Below the pieces are notes generated by a model. That model searched no databases, was not told where the DNA came from, and worked only from the letters and a program-made list of their open reading frames with translations. A program made the translations under genes and the position numbers. A DNA stretch of 64,000 nt from an uncultured Roseobacter sp. Its GTDB lineage: Bacteria > Pseudomonadota > Alphaproteobacteria > Rhodobacterales > Rhodobacteraceae. Shown piece after piece: positions 49,961 through 59,958 of this stretch. Where the stretch lies: contig NZ_CANLQB010000008.1 of the NCBI RefSeq assembly GCF_947493125.1, forward strand, positions 179,075 through 243,074. The letters run 5' to 3'. Numbering within the stretch: position 1 is the first letter of the stretch; each line of letters opens with the position of its first letter.

Positions 49961-50788
49961 CTAGTAAATCTTGAAGCTTGCGACAAAGGGCAGGTGGTCT
50001 GAGACGCTGCGCCGGAAGGCCTCGCGGCCCATGTCCATGGTCCAGTGCATCGGGAAGAGGCGCAGGCTGCCCTTGATATAATCCGTTGAGAAGTTGCGGC
50101 TGACGGCAAAGCCGTCAAGCAGATTGGCGCGGCCCTTCTCCAGGATATGCGAGAAGCGGTCCTGCAGATCCCAGGAGGAGACGAAGTCCATCACGTCGTC
50201 CCCACCCAGATAGTGGAAGTTCGACACGTCCTGCCCTGGGATCATGTTGAAGTCCCCCATCAGGAATATTGCGCGGCGCTTGAGCCCCGGGGTCTTGTGG
50301 ATGTTGGTGATATGGGTGCCGATCACCTTGCATTGGCTGTCTCGCATCTTCTGTTCGTCGCGGTCGCGGCCTGACTTGAGGTGCACGCCGATCACGATGG
50401 CCTTGAGCTTGGCGATCGCGATGTCGACGGCGAAGGCCTGGCGCCCCTTGCCGTAGTCGCCTTCGGAGCCTTCGATGAAGCGGGGATTGGTCACCTCGAT
50501 GCCCGGCTTGTGCAGAAATCCGATGTGAATGTTGCCGTGCTTTTGTGGCAGGATCGTATGGTTGTAGTCGACCCCGAAGCTGCGCAGCTTCTCCACCAGC
50601 GTTTCGATGTAGGTGACTGGCGAGACCTCGATCAGGGTCACGAACTCAGCGTCGAGCAGGGCGAGTCCCTCGGCCTGTTTTTCTGCCTTCCTGGAGCGGG
50701 CGGAGATCCCGATGGGGCGTCCGGGGCGGGTGAAGCCCGCGAGGTTCCAGACCGCGGCGCGAATAATGGAGTGATTGAAATTGGTCAT
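49961..50788 (-). CDS. Endonuclease/exonuclease/phosphatase (EEP) family protein
   Basis: 'RAAVWNLAGF...LLDAEFVTLIEVSP...VIGVHLKSGRDRDEQKMRDSQ...IFLMGDFNMIPGQ...SVSDHLPFVASF'. Confidence 0.88.
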   Translation of the reverse strand: MTNFNHSIIRAAVWNLAGFTRPGRPIGISARSRKAEKQAEGLALLDAEFVTLIEVSPVTYIETLVEKLRSFGVDYNHTILPQKHGNIHIGFLHKPGIEVTNPRFIEGSEGDYGKGRQAFAVDIAIAKLKAIVIGVHLKSGRDRDEQKMRDSQCKVIGTHITNIHKTPGLKRRAIFLMGDFNMIPGQDVSNFHYLGGDDVMDFVSSWDLQDRFSHILEKGRANLLDGFAVSRNFSTDYIKGSLRLFPMHWTMDMGREAFRRSVSDHLPFVASFKIY

Positions 50789-50888
50789 GCTGTCGTTCCC
50801 TAAACCGCAGAGACGCCGCAGGGCGCGGTGCACTGCATCAATGGGGGCAGCATAGCAAGAGGACGGACAGCTGTCGCGTTTGGCCGGT

Positions 50889-51491
50889 CTAGCCGGGGCG
50901 GACCAGTTCGAAAAGCTCGGTCACGCGGGCGTAGTCGTGATAGCCAAGGCGGCTGAGTGGCTGGAAGCTGCGCACGTCAAAGCGGCCGTCGATGAGCGTG
51001 TCGTCGCGGATGTGCACGCCAATCACCTCGCCGAAAACGACGAAGTTGGTCTCGCCTGCGAGTTTCACGATCTGGGTCATGCGGCATTCGAGAGCGGCGG
51101 GGGCACCCTGGACCCGGGCGCAGTCGATGTCCTCGCATTCGACGGATGTGGCGCCGGCGACGGCAAACTCGTCCTCCTCTTTTCCCAGCGGCGCCGACGA
51201 TGCGTTCATGACATCGCGCATCCCGTATTCGACGATATTGACGCAGAAGCTGCCGGTATCGCGGATGTTGGCCACGGAATCCTTGGTATCGCCCCGGTCG
51301 GGTTTGCTGCTGGTGGAGGCGAACATGACCTGCGGCGGCACATAGGCGACGGCGTTGAAGAAGGAATAGGGCGCGAGGTTGTTGCGGCCTTGTGGATCGC
51401 GCGTGGAGATCCATCCGATGGGGCGCGGGCTGACGATGGCGTTGAAGGGGTTGTGCGGCAGGCCGTGGCCTTCGGACGGGCGGTAGAACAT
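50889..51491 (-). CDS. Flavin reductase family protein
   Basis: 'PHNPFNAIVSPRPIGWISTRDPQGRNNLAPYSFFNAVAYVPPQVMFAS'. Confidence 0.9.
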   Translation of the reverse strand: MFYRPSEGHGLPHNPFNAIVSPRPIGWISTRDPQGRNNLAPYSFFNAVAYVPPQVMFASTSSKPDRGDTKDSVANIRDTGSFCVNIVEYGMRDVMNASSAPLGKEEDEFAVAGATSVECEDIDCARVQGAPAALECRMTQIVKLAGETNFVVFGEVIGVHIRDDTLIDGRFDVRSFQPLSRLGYHDYARVTELFELVRPG

Positions 51492-51578
51492 GGCGGGCTC
51501 CTGAGCATTTGCAGCCGGTGTAACGCATGTGCTACGGGCGAGCCACCTGAAACCCAAGCCGGGGCTTTTTGCCTGCCG

Positions 51579-52085
51579 ATGTATAGACTTGCCGCAGAAA
51601 CCCCGCAGGACGTGTATGAGGTCGAGGCGCTGTTCGATCTGTGCTTTGCGCCGGGGCGGGAGGCGCTGTCGTCCTACCGGTTGCGGGACGATGTGCCCCG
51701 CATTCGCAGGCTGAGCCTCGTGGCCCGTGACGCGGAGGACATTCTGGCGGGGGCCGTTCGGTTCTGGCCGGTGACGGTGGCGGGGGCGGTGGCCTTGCTG
51801 CTGGGACCGATTGCGGTGCACCCTACGCGTCAAGGCGAGGGGCTGGCGGGTGAGTTGATCCGCGACGCTTTGGCTCGGGCGTCCGCGGAGGGCTGGGCGC
51901 GGGTCATGCTGGTCGGTGATGCACCCTATTACGGGCGGTTTGGGTTTGCGCGGCTTGAGGAGGTGGTGATGCCGCCGCCGACAAACCCCGAGCGTGTTCT
52001 CGGTCGCGCCCTGCGGGACGGCGCCTGGGATGGGGTGCGCGGGCAGGTGAACCGCTGGGAGGGAGAGCCGCTGCCCTCGGATTGA
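51579..52085 (+). CDS. GNAT family N-acetyltransferase
   Basis: 'LLLGPIAVHPTRQGEGLAGELIRDALARASAEGWARVMLVGDAPYYGRFGF'. Confidence 0.9.
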   Translation: MYRLAAETPQDVYEVEALFDLCFAPGREALSSYRLRDDVPRIRRLSLVARDAEDILAGAVRFWPVTVAGAVALLLGPIAVHPTRQGEGLAGELIRDALARASAEGWARVMLVGDAPYYGRFGFARLEEVVMPPPTNPERVLGRALRDGAWDGVRGQVNRWEGEPLPSD

Positions 52086-52127
52086 CATGGGTCGATCCGC
52101 CCCCATGTAAGTGTCAGGAGGGCCAGC

Positions 52128-52889
52128 ATGAGTGACATTACTTTGGTTGCGCCGGTCGATCTGGATGCGGAACTGGATCGCCTCGCGCAGCGATACTCCC
52201 GCGCCGGCAGCGGGGCGGTCGACCTGCTGAACGTGATCGGCGGCCGGGCCGAAGGCTTGCTGGACCGTTTGCCGCAACAAGCGCGCACGGGTCTACAGGA
52301 GGCCACCCGGAAGGCGCTTGAGCAGGCCATGAACGTGGCGCACGGCAGTCGCGGCGTGGTGCCGGACCAGAAGGGCTGGCTGAACACCGTTGTGGGCACC
52401 GCTATGGGGGCGGCGGGTGGTGCGGGTGGTTTGCCGGCCGCGCTTGCTGAGCTGCCGGTGACCACCACCTTGCTGCTGCGGATCATTCAGGGCGTCGCTG
52501 TCGAGTACGGCTTTGACCCCGCATCCGACAATGTTCAGTTCGACTGTATCGAGGTCTTTGCCGCTGCTGGCCCGCTGTCGCATGATGATGGTGCAGATCT
52601 GGGCTTTCTCTCCGCCCGGATGACGCTGACCGGTTCGGCGGTGCAGACCATCATCGCCCGGGTGGCGCCCAGGCTGGCGACGGTGCTGGGCCAGAAGCTG
52701 GCGGCGCAAGCCGTGCCCGTGCTGGGCGCGGTGGCCGGGGCGGCGACCAACTACGCCTATACGAGCTATTATCAGGAGATGGCGCATGTGCATTTTGGAC
52801 TGCGCAAGCTCGCGATTGAGGCGGACGTGCCGGTTGAAGAGCTGGTCGCCCGGCTGCGGAGCCGTATCGCCTCGCGCGCGGTGACCTGA
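52128..52889 (+). CDS. EcsC family protein
   Basis: 'GTAMGAAGGAGGLPAALAELPVTTTLLLRIIQGVAVEYGFDP' and C-terminal 'VPVLGAVAGAATNYAYTSYYQEMAHVHFGLRKLA'. Confidence 0.85.
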   Translation: MSDITLVAPVDLDAELDRLAQRYSRAGSGAVDLLNVIGGRAEGLLDRLPQQARTGLQEATRKALEQAMNVAHGSRGVVPDQKGWLNTVVGTAMGAAGGAGGLPAALAELPVTTTLLLRIIQGVAVEYGFDPASDNVQFDCIEVFAAAGPLSHDDGADLGFLSARMTLTGSAVQTIIARVAPRLATVLGQKLAAQAVPVLGAVAGAATNYAYTSYYQEMAHVHFGLRKLAIEADVPVEELVARLRSRIASRAVT

Positions 52890-53022
52890 CGCGGGCTGCC
52901 TGTGCCGCGGAGGGGGGCGTCGTTAACCTTTGTATTCTGGGCAAATCGGTGCAACTGGGGCATACTTGGATCATGAGACGGTGGTCCTGTTTCCGGATCG
53001 CACAAGGCATTGTGACTGAAGT

Positions 53023-53484
53023 ATGATTAAGCAACTGCCCATTTCATTGTCGGGCGCGGGCAAACGCGACGTGCGGACCCAGTTCGCCGCGCTGTGTTAC
53101 CGGGTGCGCAAGACCAAGGTGCAGGTGCTGTTGATCACGTCTCGCGGCACGAAACGTTGGATCGTGCCGAAGGGCTGGCCGATGGACGGGCGCACCCCGG
53201 CGGAGTCGGCACTGCAGGAAGCCTGGGAGGAAGCGGGCGTGCGGGGCCACTCGGATGGGCGCTGCCTGGGGATTTTCTCCTTCAGCAAGGATGCCGATGA
53301 TCTCGGTGAATTCCCGTGTCTGGCCATGGTCTATGCCATCGACGTGGACAGCCTCGCCGAGGATTATCCCGAAGCCGGTCAGCGCCAGCGCAAGTGGATG
53401 TCGCGGAAAAAGGCCGCCCGACTGGTCTCGGAGCCGGAACTGGCCCGGATTCTGCGCGATTTTGACCCAAGGCTCTCCCCTTAA
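53023..53484 (+). CDS. NUDIX hydrolase
   Basis: 'GWPMDGRTPAESALQEAWEEAGVRG' Nudix box. Confidence 0.93.
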   Translation: MIKQLPISLSGAGKRDVRTQFAALCYRVRKTKVQVLLITSRGTKRWIVPKGWPMDGRTPAESALQEAWEEAGVRGHSDGRCLGIFSFSKDADDLGEFPCLAMVYAIDVDSLAEDYPEAGQRQRKWMSRKKAARLVSEPELARILRDFDPRLSP

Positions 53485-53558
53485 CATTCTTGACGTATCT
53501 GGCGGCCTGCCCCATGTCATAAGGACTTGGTAACCGTTTCAGGAGTACACTCAGGGCC

Positions 53559-53993
53559 ATGATTCAATATGCGCTCAGATGTGATCAGGGGCATGACTTT
53601 GACAGCTGGTTTCAATCGGCGTCAGCCTTCGAGACGCTGAAGAACGCAGGTCACATGTCCTGTGCCATCTGTGGATCGTCGGCGGTGGAGAAAGCGGTGA
53701 TGTCGCCGCGTGTTGCGGTCCCTGCGAAGGCCGAGAAGGCCGAGACGACGGCGGCGCTGCGCAAACCCGAAACGGAAGGTGAGAAGGCCATAACCGCGTT
53801 GCGCCGGCATGTGGAGGCAAACTCCGACTATGTGGGCACGCGGTTTGCCGAAGAGGCACGGTCCATGCATCTGGGTGAAACGCCTGAGCGGGCCATCTAT
53901 GGGGAGGCCAACGGGGCCGAAGCCCGAAAGCTGATCGAAGACGGTATCCCGGTGGCGCCTTTGCCGTTCCTGCCGAATCGCAAAGCGAACTGA
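53559..53993 (+). CDS. DUF1178 family protein
   Basis: 'MIQYALRCDQGHDFDSWFQSASAFETLKNAGHMSCAICGSSAVEKAVMSPRV'. Confidence 0.88.
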   Translation: MIQYALRCDQGHDFDSWFQSASAFETLKNAGHMSCAICGSSAVEKAVMSPRVAVPAKAEKAETTAALRKPETEGEKAITALRRHVEANSDYVGTRFAEEARSMHLGETPERAIYGEANGAEARKLIEDGIPVAPLPFLPNRKAN

Positions 53994-53998
53994 ACTCC

Positions 53999-54637
53999 AT
54001 GACAATTGTGATCACCGGCACCAGCCGCGGCATCGGGGCGGGTCTGGTTGCCGCCTATGAGGCGCGCGGAGAGCAGGTGATCGGCACCACCCGGGGGGGC
54101 GCCCATCCACTCGAGGTTGCGGACCCGGACAGCCATGCGGCTTTCGCGCAAAGCTTGGACGGCGCGCCGGTGGATCTTCTTGTCTGCAACGCCGGTGTGT
54201 ATCTCGACAAGGGAGAGATGCTGGAAGATGGCTATCCGCCCGCGCAATGGGCGCAGAGTTTTGCGGTGAACGTCACCGGCGTCTTCCTGACGGTGCAGGC
54301 CTTGCTGCCGAACCTGCGGGCCGCGACAGCGGCGAAGATCGCGATCCTCTCCTCGCAGATGGCGTCTTCCGAGCGGGCGCCGGGGGGCAGCTATATCTAT
54401 CGCGCATCAAAGGCAGCGGCGCTGAACCTGGGCCGAAACCTCGCCTCCGACCTGATGTCCGAAGGGATCGCCGTGGGGATCTATCACCCTGGCTGGGTCC
54501 AGACCGATATGGGGAGTTCTGCTGCTGAGATCACCGTTTCCGAGTCCGTTGCCGGGCTGATCGAGCGGTTTGATGCGCTTGAACTGGCACGCACCGGTGC
54601 TTTCGAGACCTGGGATGGGCGACCCCACCCATACTGA
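53999..54637 (+). CDS. SDR family oxidoreductase
   Basis: TGTSRGIGAGLV, 'YRASKAAALNLGRNLASDL'. Confidence 0.93.
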   Translation: MTIVITGTSRGIGAGLVAAYEARGEQVIGTTRGGAHPLEVADPDSHAAFAQSLDGAPVDLLVCNAGVYLDKGEMLEDGYPPAQWAQSFAVNVTGVFLTVQALLPNLRAATAAKIAILSSQMASSERAPGGSYIYRASKAAALNLGRNLASDLMSEGIAVGIYHPGWVQTDMGSSAAEITVSESVAGLIERFDALELARTGAFETWDGRPHPY

Positions 54638-54740
54638 CCTCCACGTGTGCTGGCGAGAGTTAGAGACGGCGGGCCCCCGGGTGCTTGTGGTTCCCGACGG
54701 CAGGGCGTAAACCCCCCGCGACGAAGGCGAGGGACGCAAA

Positions 54741-55979
54741 ATGCCTGTTCTGGTGATGAAATTCGGCGGCACGTCGGTGGCCACGCTCGACCGCATCCGG
54801 CGGGCTGCGAAACGGGTCGGTGTCGAGGTGGCCCGGGGCTACGATGTGATCGTGATCGTGTCGGCCATGTCAGGCAAGACCAACGAGTTGGTGGGCTGGG
54901 TCAACGAGACCTCGCCACTTTATGATGCGCGCGAGTACGATGCGGTTGTCTCCTCCGGCGAGAATGTGACGGCAGGGCTGATGGCGCTGACCTTGCAGGA
55001 AATGGACGTGCCAGCGCGGAGCTGGCAGGGGTGGCAGGTGCCGGTGCGGACGAGCTCGGCCCATTCTGCCGCGCGGATCGAGGAGATCCCGACCGACAAC
55101 ATCATGGCCAAATTCGGCGAAGGAATGCGCGTCGCCGTCGTGGCGGGCTTTCAGGGGGTCAGCGCCGAGGGCCGCACGACCACTTTGGGGCGTGGCGGAT
55201 CGGACACCACCGCCGTGGCCTTTGCGGCGGCCTTCGGTGCAGACCGCTGCGATATCTATACGGATGTGGATGGTGTCTATACCACGGACCCGCGCGTGAG
55301 CCCCAAGGCGCGAAAGCTTGAGAAGATCGCTTTTGAAGAAATGCTGGAGCTGGCCTCTTTGGGGGCCAAGGTGCTGCAGACACGCTCTGTAGAATTGGCG
55401 ATGCGCTATAAGGTAAAGCTGCGCGTGCTCAGCAGCTTTGACGAACAATCGGACAACGCCGGCACACTGGTCTGCGACGAGGAGGATATCATGGAAAGCA
55501 ATGTGGTGGCGGGCGTGGCCTTTTCGCGCGACGAAGCGAAGATGACCCTTGTGAGCGTGGCTGACCGGCCCGGGATTGCGGCAAGCATCTTCACCGCGCT
55601 CAGCGATGGTGGCGTCAACGTCGACATGATTGTGCAGAACATCTCGGAAGAAGGGCGGACGGATATGACCTGGTCCTGCCCGACAGATCAGGTTGTCCGG
55701 GCTCAGAAGGCCGTGGTGGAGGCCAAGGAGCAGGGTCTGATCAACTTCCATGAGGTGATCGCAGATACCGATGTGGCCAAGGTGTCGGTGGTCGGTATCG
55801 GCATGCGGTCTCACACCGGGGTCGCTGCAAAGATGTTCCAGGTGATGAGTGCCGAAGGGATCAACATCAAGGTGATCACCACCTCGGAGATCAAGATTTC
55901 GGTTCTGATTGATCGGAAATACATGGAACTCGCCGTGCAGGCGCTGCATGATGCGTTCGAGCTGGAAAAAGCTGCCTGA
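54741..55979 (+). CDS. lysC: Aspartate kinase
   Basis: 'MPVLVMKFGGTSVATLDRIRRAAKRV', 'TTLGRGGSDTTAVAFAAAF', C-terminal ACT domains. Confidence 0.97.
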   Translation: MPVLVMKFGGTSVATLDRIRRAAKRVGVEVARGYDVIVIVSAMSGKTNELVGWVNETSPLYDAREYDAVVSSGENVTAGLMALTLQEMDVPARSWQGWQVPVRTSSAHSAARIEEIPTDNIMAKFGEGMRVAVVAGFQGVSAEGRTTTLGRGGSDTTAVAFAAAFGADRCDIYTDVDGVYTTDPRVSPKARKLEKIAFEEMLELASLGAKVLQTRSVELAMRYKVKLRVLSSFDEQSDNAGTLVCDEEDIMESNVVAGVAFSRDEAKMTLVSVADRPGIAASIFTALSDGGVNVDMIVQNISEEGRTDMTWSCPTDQVVRAQKAVVEAKEQGLINFHEVIADTDVAKVSVVGIGMRSHTGVAAKMFQVMSAEGINIKVITTSEIKISVLIDRKYMELAVQALHDAFELEKAA

Positions 55980-56027
55980 TCTGCAAGGCTCGCGGATCAG
56001 AGCCCTGAGAGGTGGAGGATCGCGCGC

Positions 56028-58274
56028 GTGGCTGATCGTGTGGAGACAGGATCCCGCAAATTGCTGGGGCGCTTGCGGGACGCCATGGCGGGCGATGTCG
56101 AAGGGCAGGCGCGGCTGAACCGGATCACCCACCTCATCGCCGACAGCATGGGGTGTGAGGTCTGCTCGATCTACCTGTTCCGCGATGCCGATACTTTGGA
56201 ACTCTGCGCGACCGAAGGCTTGAATCCCGAGGCCGTCCACAAGACCCGGATGAAGCTGGGCGAAGGGCTGGTGGGCATGGTCGCCCGCCGACGTCAGGTG
56301 GTGAACACGCCCGATGCACCGCAGGCCAAGGGCTTTCGCTATATGCCGGAGACGGGCGAGGAGGTGTTTTCCAGCTTCCTCGGCGTGCCCGTGCAGCGGC
56401 TGGGCGAGGCGTTGGGCGTGCTGGTGGTGCAGTCCCGCACGGCGCGGGAGTTTTCTGCCGATGAGGTCTATGCGCTGGAGGTCGTCGCGATGGTGCTGGC
56501 CGAGATGACCGAATTGGGCGCCTTTCTCGGCGACAATGCGGCGATGTCGGCGCGACATTCCCAGCCCGTGATGTTCCGCGGCACCGTGGGGCAGGAGGGG
56601 GCGGCGGAGGGCCATGTCTGGCTGCACGAGCCGCGTGTTGTTGTGACGAACCCCATTGCCGATGACCCGGTGCGCGAGTTGGAGCGGCTGCGCGAGGCGG
56701 TCGAGCAACTGCGCGTCGGCGTCGACAAGATGCTTGAGATCGCCGGCAATCAGGACAAGGACCAGCAGCAGGTGTTGGAGGCCTACCGGATGTTCGCCAA
56801 TTCCAAGGGCTGGATGCGGCGCATGGAGGAGGATATCTCCAACGGGCTTTCGGCCGAGGCGGCGGTGGAAAAGGAGCAATCGGTCGCGCGGGCGCGGATG
56901 GAGCAGGTCACTGACAATTATCTGCGCGAGCGTCTGAGCGATCTTGATGATCTCAGCAACCGGTTGCTGCGCATTCTGACAGGCCAGGGTGCCGACACAG
57001 GTGCCGAAATGCCCGCCGACCCGATCCTGATTGCGCGGAACATTGGCCCGGCTGAGCTTCTGGAGTACGGGCGCGGTCTCAAGGCGATCGTGCTGGAGGA
57101 GGGCTCTGTTGGCAGCCATGCGGCCATTGTGGCACGGGCTCTTGCCATTCCGCTGGTGGTGCATGCCGAGCGGGTGACAACCGAGGCCCTGAACGGCGAT
57201 CACATCATGGTCGACGGTGAGCAGGGCGTGGTGCACCTGCGGCCTGATGACAACGTGGTCACCGCGTTCCGGGACAAGATCGCGATGCTGGCTGCGGCGC
57301 AGGAGCGCTATGCCTCCATCCGCGATCAGCCGGCCGAGACACGGGACGGCGCGGTGCTGTCACTGCAGATGAACGCAGGGCTGATGGCCGATCTGCCGTC
57401 GCTGCCGAGTTCCGGTGCGGAGGGTGTGGGGCTCTTCCGGACGGAACTGCAATTCCTGGTGCGCAACCAGATGCCGCGCCGCTCGGAGCTTGTTGCGCTC
57501 TACGCGCGGGTGCTTGACGCGGCGGGCGGAAAACAGGTGATCTTCCGCACACTCGACATCGGCTCCGACAAGGTCCTGCCCTACATGAAGCCGAACGACG
57601 AACCGAACCCGGCGCTTGGCTGGCGGGCCATCCGCGTGGGACTGGACAAACCGGGTATCATGCGGATGCAGTTGCAGGCGCTGATCCGAGCGGCCAATGG
57701 TCGACCGCTGACGGTGATGTTTCCTTTCGTTGCGCAGCTCGAGGAATACCGTGCCGCACGCAAGCTCATGGACAAGACACTGGCGGCCGAAGAGCGGCTC
57801 GGCCATGTGCTGCCCGAGACCGTGAAGGTCGGCGCGATGCTGGAGACACCCAGTCTCGCCTTTGCACCGGTGAAGTTTTTCGAGGAGGTGGATTTCCTGT
57901 CGATTGGTGGCAATGACCTCAAACAGTTCTTCTTTGCCGCCGACCGCGAAAACGAGCGAGTGCGCCGCCGGTATGATACGTTGAACGTCTCTTTTCTGAG
58001 CTTTATCGAGGGCATCGTGGAGCGATGCAATGCAACCGGTACGCCCTTGTCTTTCTGTGGCGAGGACGCGGGCCGACCTGTGGAGGCGATGTGTCTTGCA
58101 GCGATTGGTCTGAAGGCTCTGTCCATGCGGCCGGCCTCGATTGGACCGGTCAAGAGCCTGCTGCGCCGGACAAATCTGCAGGAGGTCCGCAAGGTCATCG
58201 CAGACGCCCGCCACCGAGGCGAAATGTCGGTGCGCCCGGCGGTGATGGAGTGGTTGCGGACCCACGGGGGGTGA
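56028..58274 (+). CDS. ptsP: Phosphoenolpyruvate--protein phosphotransferase PtsP (GAF + EI, nitrogen PTS)
   Basis: N-terminal GAF, 'EEGSVGSHAAIVARALAIPLVV' phospho-His region, 'EGVGLFRTELQFL', 'SIGGNDLKQFFFAADREN'. Confidence 0.95.
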   Translation: MADRVETGSRKLLGRLRDAMAGDVEGQARLNRITHLIADSMGCEVCSIYLFRDADTLELCATEGLNPEAVHKTRMKLGEGLVGMVARRRQVVNTPDAPQAKGFRYMPETGEEVFSSFLGVPVQRLGEALGVLVVQSRTAREFSADEVYALEVVAMVLAEMTELGAFLGDNAAMSARHSQPVMFRGTVGQEGAAEGHVWLHEPRVVVTNPIADDPVRELERLREAVEQLRVGVDKMLEIAGNQDKDQQQVLEAYRMFANSKGWMRRMEEDISNGLSAEAAVEKEQSVARARMEQVTDNYLRERLSDLDDLSNRLLRILTGQGADTGAEMPADPILIARNIGPAELLEYGRGLKAIVLEEGSVGSHAAIVARALAIPLVVHAERVTTEALNGDHIMVDGEQGVVHLRPDDNVVTAFRDKIAMLAAAQERYASIRDQPAETRDGAVLSLQMNAGLMADLPSLPSSGAEGVGLFRTELQFLVRNQMPRRSELVALYARVLDAAGGKQVIFRTLDIGSDKVLPYMKPNDEPNPALGWRAIRVGLDKPGIMRMQLQALIRAANGRPLTVMFPFVAQLEEYRAARKLMDKTLAAEERLGHVLPETVKVGAMLETPSLAFAPVKFFEEVDFLSIGGNDLKQFFFAADRENERVRRRYDTLNVSFLSFIEGIVERCNATGTPLSFCGEDAGRPVEAMCLAAIGLKALSMRPASIGPVKSLLRRTNLQEVRKVIADARHRGEMSVRPAVMEWLRTHGG

Positions 58275-58601
58275 GTGTCGCGCAAGACTGCCCTAATCCT
58301 GGGCGTCTTTGGGATGGCCAAATTTTGGGCAGCTGCGCCATTCGCTGGCAGTTTTTTGAGCATTTCGGCGGGTCGGGCCGCTCGGTTTAACCATTCATTG
58401 GCCAATCTCCGCCGCATGCCCCTAACTCGGCATGCCTGCTAGGCGCTAAACGCCGCGCAGAGGGCCATCCTGGCAGATTGCTCCCCCTGCGCGACTACAA
58501 CATCACTGTTGCGGATCCTGACTACACCTGTTGGGTCGCGGCCGGAAGACGCATCTGCGGTCTGCCGTTCGCCCGCAGCGACAACGGGGAACGTTTGATA
58601 C

Positions 58602-59882
58602 ATGAAACTGAAACTCTACTCCATGGCGACCGCCGCTCTTCTGGGATCGACCGCCATGGCTGCCGCCGAGTGTGCCGACCCGATCAAGGTGGGCGTGCTG
58701 CACTCGCTGTCGGGCACCATGGCGATTTCCGAGACCACGCTGAAAGACACCATGCTGATGCTGATCGAACAGCAGAACAAGGCAGGCGGGCTGCTGGGCT
58801 GTGAGATTGAAGCGGTTGTGGTTGATCCGGCCTCCGACTGGCCGCTCTTTGCCGAAAAAGCGCGTGAATTGCTGACCGTGCACGAGGTTGATGTGATCTT
58901 CGGGAACTGGACCAGCGTGAGCCGCAAGTCGGTTCTGCCGGTGATTGAGGAGTTGAACGGGTTGCTGTTCTATCCGGTGCAATACGAGGGCGAGGAAAGC
59001 TCGCGCAACGTGTTCTATACCGGCGCCGCCCCGAACCAACAGGCGATTCCGGCAGTGGACTACTTCCTGGAAGAACTGGGTGTCGAGAAATTCGCGCTGC
59101 TTGGCACCGATTACGTCTATCCGCGCACGACCAACAACATCCTTGAGCAGTATCTGAAGGACAACGGGATCGCGGCAGACGATATCTTCGTCAACTACAC
59201 GCCCTTCGGTCATTCGGATTGGGCAACCATCGTGGCCGATGTTGTGGCGCTTGGAGAGGACGGCAAGCAGGTTGGCGTGATCTCGACCATCAACGGCGAC
59301 GCCAACATCGGCTTCTACAAGGAACTCGCGGCGGCAGGTGTGTCGGCGGATGACATCCCCGTGGTGGCCTTCTCGGTGGGCGAAGAGGAGCTGTCCGGGC
59401 TCGACACTTCGAACCTCGTCGGCCATCTGGCAGCCTGGAACTATTTCCAATCGGCTGAGACGGATGCCAACGCGGAGTTCATCGCGGCATGGAAGGAGTT
59501 CGCGGGCGAAGATCGTGTGACCAATGATCCGATGGAAGCGCATTACATCGGGTTCAACATGTGGGTGAACGCGGCGACAGAAGCGGGCACCACCGACGTG
59601 GATGCAGTTCGGTCGGCGATGTACGGGCAGGAGTTCCCGAACCTCACGGGCGGCACTGCCGTCATGCTGCCGAACCACCACCTCGCCAAGCCGGTGCTGA
59701 TTGGTGAGATCACAGCAGACGGGCAGTTCGACATCATCTCCAAAACCGAAGAGGTGCCGGGCGACGCCTGGACGGACTTCCTGCCGGCGTCAAAGGTTTT
59801 GACGTCCGACTGGAAGGACCTGGGCTGTGGGATGTATAACATCGAGACCGAGACCTGCGTTCAGCTGACGTCGAACTACTGA
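58602..59882 (+). CDS. urtA: Urea ABC transporter substrate-binding protein
   Basis: 'IKVGVLHSLSGTMAISETTLKDTMLMLIEQQNKAGGLLGCEIEAVVVDPASDWPLFAEKARELL'; heads a urtABCDE cluster. Confidence 0.96.
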   Translation: MKLKLYSMATAALLGSTAMAAAECADPIKVGVLHSLSGTMAISETTLKDTMLMLIEQQNKAGGLLGCEIEAVVVDPASDWPLFAEKARELLTVHEVDVIFGNWTSVSRKSVLPVIEELNGLLFYPVQYEGEESSRNVFYTGAAPNQQAIPAVDYFLEELGVEKFALLGTDYVYPRTTNNILEQYLKDNGIAADDIFVNYTPFGHSDWATIVADVVALGEDGKQVGVISTINGDANIGFYKELAAAGVSADDIPVVAFSVGEEELSGLDTSNLVGHLAAWNYFQSAETDANAEFIAAWKEFAGEDRVTNDPMEAHYIGFNMWVNAATEAGTTDVDAVRSAMYGQEFPNLTGGTAVMLPNHHLAKPVLIGEITADGQFDIISKTEEVPGDAWTDFLPASKVLTSDWKDLGCGMYNIETETCVQLTSNY

Positions 59883-59958
59883 ACCGACAGCCCGGGGCCG
59901 CCGCAGGATGGCCCCGGGCTGCACAAAGCGATTTGACCCTTCCCGAAAGCCCGTGTTT

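Noticed and set aside
54870-57236. 788-aa minus-strand ORF opposite lysC/ptsP
   Set aside because: Spans two genuine genes on the other strand; His/Arg/Leu-rich shadow translation.
58330-58480. Possible sigma-54 promoters upstream of urtA (TGGCAGTTTTTTGAGC, TGGCAGATTGC)
   Set aside because: Spacing between the GG and GC elements does not fit the -24/-12 consensus in either case.
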